Under the pieces are notes generated by a model. It saw only the letters and a program-made list of their open reading frames with translations. It was not told the origin of the DNA and searched no databases. A DNA stretch of 64,000 nt from an uncultured Anaerococcus sp. (GTDB lineage Bacteria; Bacillota; Clostridia; Tissierellales; Peptoniphilaceae), in the NCBI RefSeq assembly GCF_943912385.1, contig NZ_CALTTY010000004.1, positions 35,512 through 99,511 on the forward strand, in the 5' to 3' direction. The position numbers and the translations under genes are program-made. This document shows, piece by piece, positions 47,449 through 56,503 of the stretch (position 1 is the first letter of the stretch; every line of letters begins with the position of its first letter).

Positions 47449-48463
47449 GATAAATGATAAAACTATAGGAGAAATTGAAGAAATTTTTAAAGACAGGTCC
47501 TACCAGAAATTTAGGGCCAAGCAAGTCTTTCATAACCTCCATGTCAGCTTATTAAATGATTTTGATGAGATGACCGACCTTCCCCTAAAAATGAGGGAAG
47601 ATTTAAAAAAAGACTTTAAAATCGATAAGATTAAGGTTCTTGAGACTTATGAATCAAGGATCGATTCTACAAAAAAATATCTCCTAGAACTTGAGGATAA
47701 AAATATAGTAGAAGCAGTTTACATGGACTATGATAATAGGTCTACAATCTGTATTTCAAGCCAGGTGGGCTGCAGGATGGGCTGTACTTTTTGCGCCTCT
47801 ACCAAAAAAGGGCTCACAAGAAATATGACCGCCTCAGAATTAATAGAAGAAGTTTACCTTCTAGAAAGATTAAACGGTCCTATTTCAAATATAGTAATTA
47901 TGGGAATAGGTGAACCCTTAGATAATTTTGATAATATAAAAAAATTCATAGAAATAATCACAGATCCCAAGGGAAGAAACCTATCCCACAGGTCAATAAC
48001 CCTATCAACATCAGGACTTGCTCCAAGGATTAAGGATCTTGCAGAAACTGGCCTTGATGTAAACCTGGCCTTAAGCCTGCATTATGCGGATGATAAGAAG
48101 AGAAAGGCCTACATGCCAGTTGGTAAAAAATATCCTATTAGGGATTTGATTGATGCCACTGATTATTATTTTGATAAAACAGGTCGCAGGGTTTCTTTTG
48201 AATACGTAGTGATTGATAAGGTAAATAACCTAAATGAGGATGTGGAAAACCTCCATGACCTACTTTTTGGAAAAAATGTCCATATTAACCTTATACCACT
48301 AAATCCAATTGAGGAGTTTGACCACAAAAAGCCAGGCCATGGAGTTCTTGAAGACTTTAAGGAAAGACTTACAAGAAGGGGATTAAACGCTACCATTAGA
48401 AGGTCTATGGGGTCGGATATTGATGCCTCATGTGGGCAACTAAGAAATAATTATGCGAGGTAG
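47441..48463 (+). CDS. rlmN: 23S rRNA/tRNA adenine-C2 methyltransferase RlmN
   Basis: 340-residue radical SAM methyltransferase for A2503 of 23S rRNA. The radical SAM motif is C-R-M-G-C-T-F-C; S-Q-V-G-C, G-I-G-E-P-L-D-N and a C-terminal Cys in D-A-S-C-G-Q-L (methyl-transfer Cys) complete it. Start ATG 47441 has AGGAAGACAA upstream; the earlier in-frame TTG at 47408 lies inside rsmB. Confidence 0.94.
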   Translation: MIRINDKTIGEIEEIFKDRSYQKFRAKQVFHNLHVSLLNDFDEMTDLPLKMREDLKKDFKIDKIKVLETYESRIDSTKKYLLELEDKNIVEAVYMDYDNRSTICISSQVGCRMGCTFCASTKKGLTRNMTASELIEEVYLLERLNGPISNIVIMGIGEPLDNFDNIKKFIEIITDPKGRNLSHRSITLSTSGLAPRIKDLAETGLDVNLALSLHYADDKKRKAYMPVGKKYPIRDLIDATDYYFDKTGRRVSFEYVVIDKVNNLNEDVENLHDLLFGKNVHINLIPLNPIEEFDHKKPGHGVLEDFKERLTRRGLNATIRRSMGSDIDASCGQLRNNYAR

Positions 48464-48465
48464 GT

Positions 48466-49191
48466 ATGATTTTTAGTACTATTACAAATATAGGCAAGGT
48501 TAGAAAGGAAAATGAAGATTCTTTTTCTAATGTAAGCCTTAAAGACTTGGATTTCTTCATAGTTGCTGACGGCATGGGCGGACATAGCAAGGGGGAACTT
48601 GCCAGCAAACTAGCTGTAAAACTCTTTGTTCAGTACATAAAAGAAGCAGATATAGAAAAATATGAATCACTTATTAAACTCCAAGAAGAGGCAATTGCCT
48701 ATGCTAACAAAGAGATATATAAGCTTGCCCAGGATGAGGGTGGTATAAGGATGGGGACAACAGTAGTATGTCTTTGTATAGATGAAAAAGAAAAGTTCTA
48801 CCACCTAACCCACCTTGGAGATTCTAGAGCCTATATTTATAGAAATAACAAGCTAAGCCAGCTAACCAGGGACCATTCCTTGGTAAATGACCTCTTAGAC
48901 AGTGGGTCACTAACTGAAGAAGAAGCTAAGAATTTTATAAACAAGGCCGCTATTACAAGAGCAGTCGGTACAGAGGAAAAAATCCTCCCAGATAGCAAGA
49001 GTTTTGCTATGGAAGAAGAAGATATAATCCTGATGGTGACAGATGGTTTAACCAATGAACTAACAGATGAAAAGATAGAAGAAATAGTAAAAGATAACAG
49101 GGATCCTTACCAAATATCTACCAGGCTTATAGAGAAAGCCATAGACCAGGGTGGCAGGGATAATATAACTGTTACAACGATTTTACTATAA
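48466..49191 (+). CDS. prpC: PP2C-type Ser/Thr protein phosphatase
   Basis: 241-residue Stp/PrpC phosphatase, counterpart of the kinase encoded next. The metal-binding motifs are N-E-D-S-F, V-A-D-G-M-G-G-H near residue 32, T-H-L-G-D-S-R-A-Y, V-T-D-G-L-T-N and G-G-R-D-N-I-T-V. The 9-base gap to prkC suggests one transcript. Confidence 0.94.
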   Translation: MIFSTITNIGKVRKENEDSFSNVSLKDLDFFIVADGMGGHSKGELASKLAVKLFVQYIKEADIEKYESLIKLQEEAIAYANKEIYKLAQDEGGIRMGTTVVCLCIDEKEKFYHLTHLGDSRAYIYRNNKLSQLTRDHSLVNDLLDSGSLTEEEAKNFINKAAITRAVGTEEKILPDSKSFAMEEEDIILMVTDGLTNELTDEKIEEIVKDNRDPYQISTRLIEKAIDQGGRDNITVTTILL

Positions 49192-49200
49192 GAGGTAAAG

Positions 49201-51144
49201 ATGGAAAAGATAATTTTAGACGGTAGATATGAAATTATAGAGGAAATAGGCCTAGGAGGCATGGCCAAGGTCTATAAGGCTAAGGATAAGCTTCTTGAAA
49301 GATTTGTAGCTATAAAGGTATTAAAAGATCAATATGCCGAAGACGATGAATTCCTTAAAAAATTCAATAATGAAGCCCAGTCAGCCGCGAGGCTATCCCA
49401 TGTAAACATTGTAAATGTCTATGATATAGGCAAGGATATGCTAAATGGGAAATTAATCCAGTACATAGTCATGGAATACGTAGAAGGAGAGACCTTGAAG
49501 GACTTAATTGATAGAGAAGGGGTCCTTGAAAATCACGACATCATCGACTATTCAACTCAGATTGCTCAGGCACTTAAGTTAGCCCACGACTCGGGCATAG
49601 TTCACAGGGATATAAAGCCACAAAACATACTATTAGATAAGTATGGCTTGTGTAAGGTGACTGATTTTGGTATAGCAAGGGTCTCATCAAATGCCACTAT
49701 AACCTATACCAGTTCCATACTTGGAACAGTCCACTATATTTCTCCAGAACAGGCTAAGGGTAAGATTGTAGATTTAAAATCTGACCTATACTCACTGGGA
49801 GCGGTTATGTATGAAATGGCGACAGGCCATGTTCCTTTTGATGCGGATAATTCAGTGGGTATAGCAGTCATGCACATCCAGGATGAACCGGTCCCTCCAA
49901 GGGAGATAAATCCAAACCTATCCCAACACTTAAATTACATTATAATGAAACTTCTTAAAAAAGATCCTACAGAAAGATTTCAAAATGCGAGTGAGTTAAT
50001 AGAAGCCCTTGATGATGAATCTTTGGTAAGAGGAGATCAGAGTTTCGAAGATACGGCAAGAATCCCTATAGTTGTTCCTAGAAAAGAAAAGGAAGTCTAT
50101 ATTGATGAGCCAGAAGAAGATAAAGAAGCCGTTTATGTTTCAACTGGAGAGGAAAAAGCCAAAAAGGATAAAAAGAAAACTTCAATTAAGATTTGGCCTC
50201 TTGCACTCTTAGCCTTAATCTTGGTGGGAGCAGTCTACTTATTTAATACCAGGATGAATGCTGACGAATTAGAAGTTCCAACAGTTGTTAATCTCACGGA
50301 AGAACAAGCTGTCAACCAACTTGAAAAACGAGGGTTTAGGTCAAATATTTCAAGGTATGCAGAAAGTGACGAATACGAAAAAGGCAAGGTCATGAGTCAA
50401 GACCCAGAGTCATTAACTAGGGCTAAGAAAGGAACTATAGTAAATCTTGTCATATCTTCAGGCAGGCAGGTGAGTGTCCCAGAGCTTAAGAATATGAATT
50501 TAAGCCAAGCAGAAGAAACTCTAAAGGATATAGGACTTAAGCTAGGTTCTACCTCGACAGACTATTCAAATACTGTTGAGAAAGATTTGGTAATAAGACA
50601 GGAACCAGTTTCCGGATCATTTGTCCAAGCAGGCTCTGAGGTAAACCTTGTGATATCTGTAGGCAAGGAAGATACTACAGAAAATGTAAAAGTAGGAAAT
50701 TACCTTGGAATGGGTGAGCAAGACGCCATAGCCACAGCTAGGAATAATGGACTAAGGGTAAGAAACATTGATTACCAATATTCTTCAAGCACAGAAAATG
50801 GACTTGTTATGAGTCAGTCTATAGGTGCGGGTACTGAGGTTGCAGAAAATTCATCCATAGACTTTGTAATAAGCCTGGGCGAAGAAGAAATAGAAGAATC
50901 TCCTAATAGAGAAGTAGAAATAAGATTAAATGTCTTAACTGAGACTGAGGAAGAAGATTTCAACGTTAAAATATACAAGGTAGATGATGATGGCAATCGG
51001 GATGATTTAATTTATAACGACTACCATACAGTAAGCGACCTTGACGAGTCTGGAATCTTAGTTTTAAGATTTATGTCCATGGCAGGAACAAATGTTGAAG
51101 TCTTAGTAGATGAAGAATCTTATGGAGTATACCAGGTTAACTAA
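49201..51144 (+). CDS. prkC: PASTA-domain Ser/Thr protein kinase
   Basis: 647-residue membrane kinase that senses cell-wall fragments. The kinase domain (residues 1-275) has G-L-G-G-M-A-K-V, V-A-I-K-V-L-K, H-R-D-I-K-P-Q-N near 135 and D-F-G-I-A. An acidic/basic linker and one membrane span (about 331-348) lead to three PASTA repeats (about 355-560). A final beta-type extension of about 80 residues follows, which may be an extra ligand domain. Confidence 0.94.
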   Translation: MEKIILDGRYEIIEEIGLGGMAKVYKAKDKLLERFVAIKVLKDQYAEDDEFLKKFNNEAQSAARLSHVNIVNVYDIGKDMLNGKLIQYIVMEYVEGETLKDLIDREGVLENHDIIDYSTQIAQALKLAHDSGIVHRDIKPQNILLDKYGLCKVTDFGIARVSSNATITYTSSILGTVHYISPEQAKGKIVDLKSDLYSLGAVMYEMATGHVPFDADNSVGIAVMHIQDEPVPPREINPNLSQHLNYIIMKLLKKDPTERFQNASELIEALDDESLVRGDQSFEDTARIPIVVPRKEKEVYIDEPEEDKEAVYVSTGEEKAKKDKKKTSIKIWPLALLALILVGAVYLFNTRMNADELEVPTVVNLTEEQAVNQLEKRGFRSNISRYAESDEYEKGKVMSQDPESLTRAKKGTIVNLVISSGRQVSVPELKNMNLSQAEETLKDIGLKLGSTSTDYSNTVEKDLVIRQEPVSGSFVQAGSEVNLVISVGKEDTTENVKVGNYLGMGEQDAIATARNNGLRVRNIDYQYSSSTENGLVMSQSIGAGTEVAENSSIDFVISLGEEEIEESPNREVEIRLNVLTETEEEDFNVKIYKVDDDGNRDDLIYNDYHTVSDLDESGILVLRFMSMAGTNVEVLVDEESYGVYQVN

Positions 51145-52013
51145 TGATAGGGAAAATAATTAAAAGTCAAAAAGAATTATACTTTGTAACAATTGAGGAT
51201 AAAATCTATATGGCCAAGGCCAGGGGTAATTTTAGGGTAAAAAATAAAAAACCCCTGGTAGGGGATAATGTAGAAATAGAAGTACTTGAGGAAGATAGGG
51301 CCTATATTACAAAACTTCTTCCAAGATATAACGAGATAAAAAGACCCAATATTTCAAATGTCGACCAGCTTTTAGTCTTTGTAACAATAAATGATCCTCC
51401 CTTAAACCTCTATAACCTCGATAAGTACCTTGCCATGTGCGAGTACTTAAATATAAGGGCTACGATATTAATTAGCAAGATAGATCTAGCAGAGGATGAG
51501 GAAATTAAAAAAATAGAAGACATTTATAAAAATATAGGCTATGAAGTAATCCTAATTGATAATTATGAAAATTTCCCCAAAGAAAAAATTAAAGAAATTC
51601 TTAAAGGTAAGACTTCAGCTGTCTCCGGACCATCAGGTGTAGGAAAATCAACCTTCCTATCAAACCTTATAGACGAAAAGATAGAAATAGGGGACATAAG
51701 TCAAAAGTCAAAAAGAGGAAAGAATACCACCCGACATACTGAGATATTTAAAATTGACAAAGATAGTTTTATATTTGATACACCGGGATTTGACTCCTTT
51801 GACGTTGACTTTTTAGAAGATGAAAATGACCTTAAGAATACTTTTGTAGAATTTAAGGATAGGGACTGTAAGTTTAAGGATTGTAACCACATTAATGAGC
51901 CAGCCTGTAGGGTCAAGAAAGACCTAGATGAGGGTAAAATTTCTAAATCAAGGTATAAGAATTATATTAAGTTATTTGAAGAATTAAAACAAAGGAGACT
52001 AAACAAATGGTAA
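51144..52013 (+). CDS. rsgA: Ribosome small subunit-dependent GTPase A
   Basis: 289-residue circularly permuted GTPase that checks 30S maturation. It has an N-terminal OB domain, G-P-S-G-V-G-K-S-T-F (P-loop) near residue 165, D-T-P-G-F-D-S-F, and a zinc motif (C-K-F-K-D-C-N-H then C near 245-260). It starts on the last base of the prkC stop. Confidence 0.95.
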   Translation: MIGKIIKSQKELYFVTIEDKIYMAKARGNFRVKNKKPLVGDNVEIEVLEEDRAYITKLLPRYNEIKRPNISNVDQLLVFVTINDPPLNLYNLDKYLAMCEYLNIRATILISKIDLAEDEEIKKIEDIYKNIGYEVILIDNYENFPKEKIKEILKGKTSAVSGPSGVGKSTFLSNLIDEKIEIGDISQKSKRGKNTTRHTEIFKIDKDSFIFDTPGFDSFDVDFLEDENDLKNTFVEFKDRDCKFKDCNHINEPACRVKKDLDEGKISKSRYKNYIKLFEELKQRRLNKW

Positions 52014-52666
52014 AATTATCGCCTTCTATACTATCAGCAAACTTTGCAAACCTACAAAAAGACCTAGATCAGACTAAGAAAACTGGTCTTGATATGATCC
52101 ACATTGATGTGATGGACGGGATTTTTGTACCAAATATATCCTTTGCCTTTAAGGTTATTACTGATATTAGGGATAAGAATGACTATTTCTTTGACACCCA
52201 CCTAATGATTGAAGAGCCAATTAGATATATTGAAGAATTTAAAAAGGCAGGATGCGATAGGATTACAGTTCATTATGAAGCCTGTAAGGACCTAAAAAAG
52301 ACTCTAGAAGCTATAAAAAAAGCTGGTATGGAAGTAGGCCTTACAGCCAAGCCTGAAACAGATCCAAGACTTTTACTTGAATACTTTGACCTAATAGACC
52401 TTATACTTATAATGAGTGTAAAACCGGGTTTTGGTGGTCAGACCTTTATGGAAGAGACTAAGGATACTATGAGCCTTTACAGAGAATATATAGACGATAA
52501 TAACTTAGATATAAAAATCCAAGTTGATGGTGGAATAAAAACTGGTAATGTGAGAGAAGTCCTAAATCTTGGTGTGGATGAGATAGTGTCAGGGTCTGAT
52601 ATCTTTGGCAAGGATATAAAAAGTCAAATAAATGCCTACCATGAGATCTTTGAAGAATATAAGTAA
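52007..52666 (+). CDS. rpe: Ribulose-phosphate 3-epimerase
   Basis: 219-residue TIM-barrel epimerase of the pentose phosphate pathway. It has L-S-P-S-I-L-S-A-N-F-A, H-I-D-V-M-D-G-I-F-V-P-N, V-K-P-G-F-G-G-Q and V-D-G-G-I. It overlaps rsgA by 7 bases and ends the operon. Confidence 0.95.
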   Translation: MVKLSPSILSANFANLQKDLDQTKKTGLDMIHIDVMDGIFVPNISFAFKVITDIRDKNDYFFDTHLMIEEPIRYIEEFKKAGCDRITVHYEACKDLKKTLEAIKKAGMEVGLTAKPETDPRLLLEYFDLIDLILIMSVKPGFGGQTFMEETKDTMSLYREYIDDNNLDIKIQVDGGIKTGNVREVLNLGVDEIVSGSDIFGKDIKSQINAYHEIFEEYK

Positions 52667-52672
52667 ACTAGG

Positions 52673-52693
52673 GGAGCCTAATGGCTCCTTTTT
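52673..52693 (+). terminator. rpe operon terminator
   Basis: GGAGCC-taat-GGCTCC followed by five T. Confidence 0.85.
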
Positions 52694-52712
52694 AATATGA
52701 AAAAATATTCAC

Positions 52713-52738
52713 TAAAAAACTGACCCTAGGGTCAGTTC
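52713..52738 (-). terminator. rpmB terminator
   Basis: A perfect 20-bp palindrome (AACTGACC-CTAG-GGTCAGTT, 52719-52738) is followed on the minus strand by six T. Confidence 0.8.
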
Positions 52739-52773
52739 AAATATTTTTAATTTAGTACTAAACTAAAAAAAGC

Positions 52774-52962
52774 TTAAGCTTTTTCTACTTTTCCACTTTT
52801 AATACATTTTGTACAAGCGTTTATAGTTTTTGGAGTGCCATCAACAATAGCTTTTATTTTGTGCACATTTGCTTTAAAAGTTCTGTTAAGTTGTCTATGT
52901 GAGAATGTTACAGACTTACCACTTGCTGTACCTTTACCACATATATCGCATGCTCTTGCCAT
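52774..52962 (-). CDS. rpmB: 50S ribosomal protein L28
   Basis: 62-residue L28 on the minus strand. It starts A-R-A-C-D-I-C-G-K, has S-H-R-Q-L-N-R-T-F-K-A-N-V, and ends with C-T-K-C-I-K-S-G-K. All four cysteines of the zinc-binding form (C-x-x-C pairs) are present. GAGGAGGTG lies upstream. It is the only minus-strand gene of the chromosomal part and is independently transcribed. Confidence 0.96.
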   Translation of the reverse strand: MARACDICGKGTASGKSVTFSHRQLNRTFKANVHKIKAIVDGTPKTINACTKCIKSGKVEKA

Positions 52963-52992
52963 AATTACACCTCCTCTTTTATCATCTTTATT

Positions 52993-53021
52993 ATTTTACC
53001 AAAGTTTTATAAAAATTACAA
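52993..53021 (-). promoter_or_regulatory. rpmB promoter
   Basis: On the minus strand TTGTAA (53021-53016), 17 bases, TAAAAT (52998-52993). Confidence 0.5.
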
Positions 53022-53102
53022 ATTTTTCAGCGAAATTTTTTAAGAGAGTTTTGTCTCCAAAATGGTATAGTATAGGTATGAAATTGAGATAAAGGAGAAA
53101 AT

Positions 53103-54005
53103 ATGGATTATAAATCTCTTTATGAAAACAAAAATTTTGGTCAAATAAGCTTTGACGAAAACTTAAAATCATATACAAGTTTCGGTATAGGCGGTCCAGC
53201 TGATGTATTAGTAAAACCAACAACAATCGAACAACTACAAAATTTATTAATATTTAACCATGAAAACAAGATAGAAAGCTTTGTAATAGGTAGGGGATCA
53301 AACCTACTTGTTTCAGACAAGGGAATAAGAGGATGTGTTATAGTCTTATCCGATAACTTTGATGAGGTTGAAATTGAAGGCGACTACCTTACGGCCCTAG
53401 CAGGAACTTCTTTAACTGATGCAAGTCTTAAGGCTATTGAGGCGGGACTAACTGGTATGGAGGAGATTTCTGGTATACCAGGCACTGTCGGAGGGGCTGT
53501 AGCTATGAACGCTGGTGCCTATGGTGGAGAAATAAAGGACATAGCAGTTGAAATTATAGCACTAGACTATGAAGGTAAACTCTATAAATTTAATAATGAT
53601 GAAATGAATTTTTCTTATAGGTATTCTAGGATTTTCGATGATAATTTAATAGCAGTAAGCTGTAAGTTTAAGCTAGAAAAAGGAGATCCTGAAAAAATTG
53701 AAAAGGCCTACTTGGATTTTAAAAATAGGAGAGAAAGTAAGCAACCCCTTGATAAGAAATCTGCAGGCTCAACTTTTAAAAGACCGGTTGGTTCTTATGC
53801 ATCAAAATTAATTGATGAATGTGGACTAAGGGGTTTTGGAGAAGGAGATTGCCAGGTTAGTCAAAAACACTGCGGTTTTATAATAAATAAGGGTGAGGCA
53901 ACATGTGAAGAGATGCTAGCCTTTATAAACCATGTTTCGGAAATAGTAAATGATAAGACAGGTTTTGTATTAGAGCGTGAGGTAAAATTAGTCGGAGAAT
54001 TATAG
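53103..54005 (+). CDS. murB: UDP-N-acetylenolpyruvoylglucosamine reductase
   Basis: 300-residue FAD enzyme of peptidoglycan precursor synthesis. It has T-S-F-G-I-G-G-P-A-D, G-R-G-S-N-L-L-V, I-P-G-T-V-G-G-A-V-A-M-N-A-G-A-Y-G, S-Y-R-Y-S and S-A-G-S-T-F-K-R-P. Start ATG 53103 has AAAGGAG upstream. It heads the murB-rapZ-phosphatase-whiA run. Confidence 0.96.
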   Translation: MDYKSLYENKNFGQISFDENLKSYTSFGIGGPADVLVKPTTIEQLQNLLIFNHENKIESFVIGRGSNLLVSDKGIRGCVIVLSDNFDEVEIEGDYLTALAGTSLTDASLKAIEAGLTGMEEISGIPGTVGGAVAMNAGAYGGEIKDIAVEIIALDYEGKLYKFNNDEMNFSYRYSRIFDDNLIAVSCKFKLEKGDPEKIEKAYLDFKNRRESKQPLDKKSAGSTFKRPVGSYASKLIDECGLRGFGEGDCQVSQKHCGFIINKGEATCEEMLAFINHVSEIVNDKTGFVLEREVKLVGEL

Positions 54006-54854
54006 ATGAAATTAAAGATAATTACAGGTCTTTCTGGTTCTGGTAAGACTACAGCCTTAAGGGCCTACGAAGATATGGGCTACTATGCTATGGATAATGC
54101 ACCTCCATACTTACTAGAAAAATTTATTAAATTAAATAAGTTTCAAGACAATCCTATTGAAAAAATGGCTGTTGTTATTGACTTTAGGTCATATTCCATT
54201 GAAAATGACCTATTTAAGTCTATTAAAAATCTTAAAGAATCTAACGAAGATACTGAAATAATCTTTATTTATTGTAATGATGAAATAATTCAAAAAAGAT
54301 ATAACGAGCTAAGAAGACCCCATCCTCTTGGAGAGTATGGTAGTGTTACAGATGGTTTAGACAAGGAGAAAAATCTCTTAAGACCAATTAGAACTATTTC
54401 TGATCAGGTAATTGATACAAGTAACTACAAGATAGCGGACTTAAGACATGTTATAGAAAAAAGTGGGGATAAGGATAGCAATATGATTATAAATCTCATA
54501 TCCTTTGGTTATAAATACGGTATAAGTGCTGATTTTGACTTTGTATTTGATATGAGATTTGTTCCAAATCCCTTCTATGTAGAGGAATTAAAGGCTCTAA
54601 ATGGAACTTGTAAAGAACTTGCCCATTACCTTGATCAGTTCGAAATTATAAAGGAATTTGAAGATAGGGTCTATGATCTCATAAACTTGCTCCTTGCTTC
54701 CTATGAAAAGCAGGGAAAAAACATCCTGACCATTGCTTTTGGCTGTACTGGTGGCCAGCACAGGTCAGTTTATATGGTTGAGAAGATGTACGAGAAGATG
54801 AAAAACGATGACTATATACTAATTAAGAAACATAGAGAAAGGGATAAGTGGTAA
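54006..54854 (+). CDS. rapZ: RNase adapter/nucleotide-binding protein RapZ
   Basis: 282-residue RapZ/YvcJ family protein with P-loop G-L-S-G-S-G-K-T near residue 8, D-F-R-S-Y, R-R-P-H-P-L and the C-terminal F-G-C-T-G-G-Q-H-R-S-V block. In E. coli RapZ controls glmS mRNA processing; in Firmicutes YvcJ binds GTP and affects competence. It starts directly after murB. Confidence 0.94.
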   Translation: MKLKIITGLSGSGKTTALRAYEDMGYYAMDNAPPYLLEKFIKLNKFQDNPIEKMAVVIDFRSYSIENDLFKSIKNLKESNEDTEIIFIYCNDEIIQKRYNELRRPHPLGEYGSVTDGLDKEKNLLRPIRTISDQVIDTSNYKIADLRHVIEKSGDKDSNMIINLISFGYKYGISADFDFVFDMRFVPNPFYVEELKALNGTCKELAHYLDQFEIIKEFEDRVYDLINLLLASYEKQGKNILTIAFGCTGGQHRSVYMVEKMYEKMKNDDYILIKKHRERDKW

Positions 54855-55571
54855 ATGAAGTATTTAAAAAGAATAAACCTAGATAACATACAAAATGCAA
54901 GAGACCTGGGAGGAGTTCCCACCCTTGATAAGGGCGCTACTAGGTGGCATGAATTTTTTAGGACGGCAAGTCTTGATGACGTAAAGGAAGTTGACTTAAA
55001 AGCCTTAAAAGATTTAAAGATTTCAACAGTCATTGACCTAAGAAGGGAAAATGAAATTGACTTTAATTCTAAAAGTCATAAGGCAATTAAGGAAAATTTT
55101 GACTACCACCATATCTCACTTGCCCCTGATAGGGAATTTAGAAAGGAAGAAATTGAAAAGATAATTTCTGGGAAACTATCAGTAGGCCAGTCCTACAGAA
55201 ATCTCATCGACCACTATGGTGCAATTAAGGAAATTGTAAAAGTCTTAGCAAATGCTGAAGGTTCAGCTTTATTTCATTGTCAAGAAGGAAAGGATAGGAC
55301 TGGAATTATTTCAATGATTCTTCTAGGGCTTGCTGATGTAGCTAGGGGTGATATAATTGCTGACTATGAGATTTCTTCAGCCCATCTTGGATATATAGAA
55401 AGATATGGAGAAGACGAACCTTATTCTATATTTAGGATTACAGATCCATACTACATGAAAGAAGCCTACGACTACGTAATTAGAAAATATGGAAGTTTTG
55501 AAGACTATCTTGTCTATGCTAAGGCTGATCCTAAAGACATAAAAAAATTAAGAGATAGAATAAAGGCTTAA
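54855..55571 (+). CDS. Tyrosine-type protein phosphatase (Y_phosphatase3)
   Basis: 238-residue phosphatase with the P-loop H-C-Q-E-G-K-D-R-T-G near residue 140 and the family N-terminus N-A-R-D-L-G-G (about residue 13) followed by F-F-R-T-A-S-L. It may act on phosphotyrosine or phosphoinositide-like substrates. In many Firmicutes the gene between rapZ and whiA is yvcK (glmR); here this phosphatase stands in its place. Confidence 0.88.
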   Translation: MKYLKRINLDNIQNARDLGGVPTLDKGATRWHEFFRTASLDDVKEVDLKALKDLKISTVIDLRRENEIDFNSKSHKAIKENFDYHHISLAPDREFRKEEIEKIISGKLSVGQSYRNLIDHYGAIKEIVKVLANAEGSALFHCQEGKDRTGIISMILLGLADVARGDIIADYEISSAHLGYIERYGEDEPYSIFRITDPYYMKEAYDYVIRKYGSFEDYLVYAKADPKDIKKLRDRIKA

Positions 55572-55572
55572 G

Positions 55573-56475
55573 ATGAGTTTTTCTAAGAGATGCAAAAAAG
55601 AACTTTTAAGAAAAGAACCCTTAGATTATGAGGGTGAGCTTATTAGTCTTGCTCATTTTATCGGATTATTAAGGATATCTTCTTCTGGTTTTAATATTTT
55701 CTTTGAAGCCGATACCAACCAGGAAGCAAGATATATTTATAAGTTAATTTCAGAAATTTATAATTATTCGCCCACTTTTGAAATTCAGGACAACCCTGAT
55801 AAGAAAAATAAAAGAGACTATGTGGTCATAGTCGAAGATAGTGACATTTCTGATAAGATAGCTGATCTTATGGCAAAAGGCTTCATTGATAATTTTTCCG
55901 ATATAAAAGATGTAAAGATTAAAGAGATAAAGGGATTTTTAAAAATCTCCTTTATTTTTAGAGGATCAATAAATGATCCACAAAGGGGATACAATTTAGA
56001 AATTGTCGCAAAAAACCTCGAAGAAGCAAGAATTATAAAGGACTCTATGGATGCATTTAATTTAAATGCAAAGATGAGTCAGAGGTCTGAAAATATAATT
56101 ATCTACTTAAAAGACTCTGATAAAATTTCAGACTTTTTAGTAGTAATAGGGGCTAATCAATCGCTTTTTGAATTAGAAAATGTAAGAGCGATGAAGTCGA
56201 TAAGAAATGATGTTAACAGGGTTAATAACTTTGACAATGCTAATATAGACAGGACAGTTAAGGCTGCTATAGCTCAAGTAGATGCTATAAACAAGGTAGT
56301 TGAAACTGGCATGATGGATGATTTAGACGATTTAAGTCAAAAAATAGGAAGGCTAAGACTAAAAAATCCTTATCTTTCTTTAGAAGAACTTGGAAATATG
56401 CTAAATCCACCCCTTTCTAAGGCTAAGATTAATTACAGACTTCAAAAATTTATTAAACTAGCAAAAGATTTGTGA
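55573..56475 (+). CDS. whiA: DNA-binding protein WhiA
   Basis: 300-residue WhiA. It starts S-F-S-K-R-C-K-K-E-L, has two LAGLIDADG-like halves and a C-terminal helix-turn-helix (L-S-L-E-E-L-G-N-M-L-N-P-P-L-S-K-A). In Bacillus it influences cell division and chromosome segregation. Its stop codon lies in the loop of an intrinsic terminator. Confidence 0.94.
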   Translation: MSFSKRCKKELLRKEPLDYEGELISLAHFIGLLRISSSGFNIFFEADTNQEARYIYKLISEIYNYSPTFEIQDNPDKKNKRDYVVIVEDSDISDKIADLMAKGFIDNFSDIKDVKIKEIKGFLKISFIFRGSINDPQRGYNLEIVAKNLEEARIIKDSMDAFNLNAKMSQRSENIIIYLKDSDKISDFLVVIGANQSLFELENVRAMKSIRNDVNRVNNFDNANIDRTVKAAIAQVDAINKVVETGMMDDLDDLSQKIGRLRLKNPYLSLEELGNMLNPPLSKAKINYRLQKFIKLAKDL

Positions 56476-56490
56476 GAGCAAGTCTTTTTT
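56465..56490 (+). terminator. Terminator overlapping the whiA stop codon
   Basis: AAGATTTG-tgagag-CAAGTCTT (one G-U) followed by T4. The TGA stop is in the loop, so translation of whiA to its end would block hairpin formation. Confidence 0.7.
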
Positions 56491-56503
56491 ATAAAGGAGA
56501 ACT

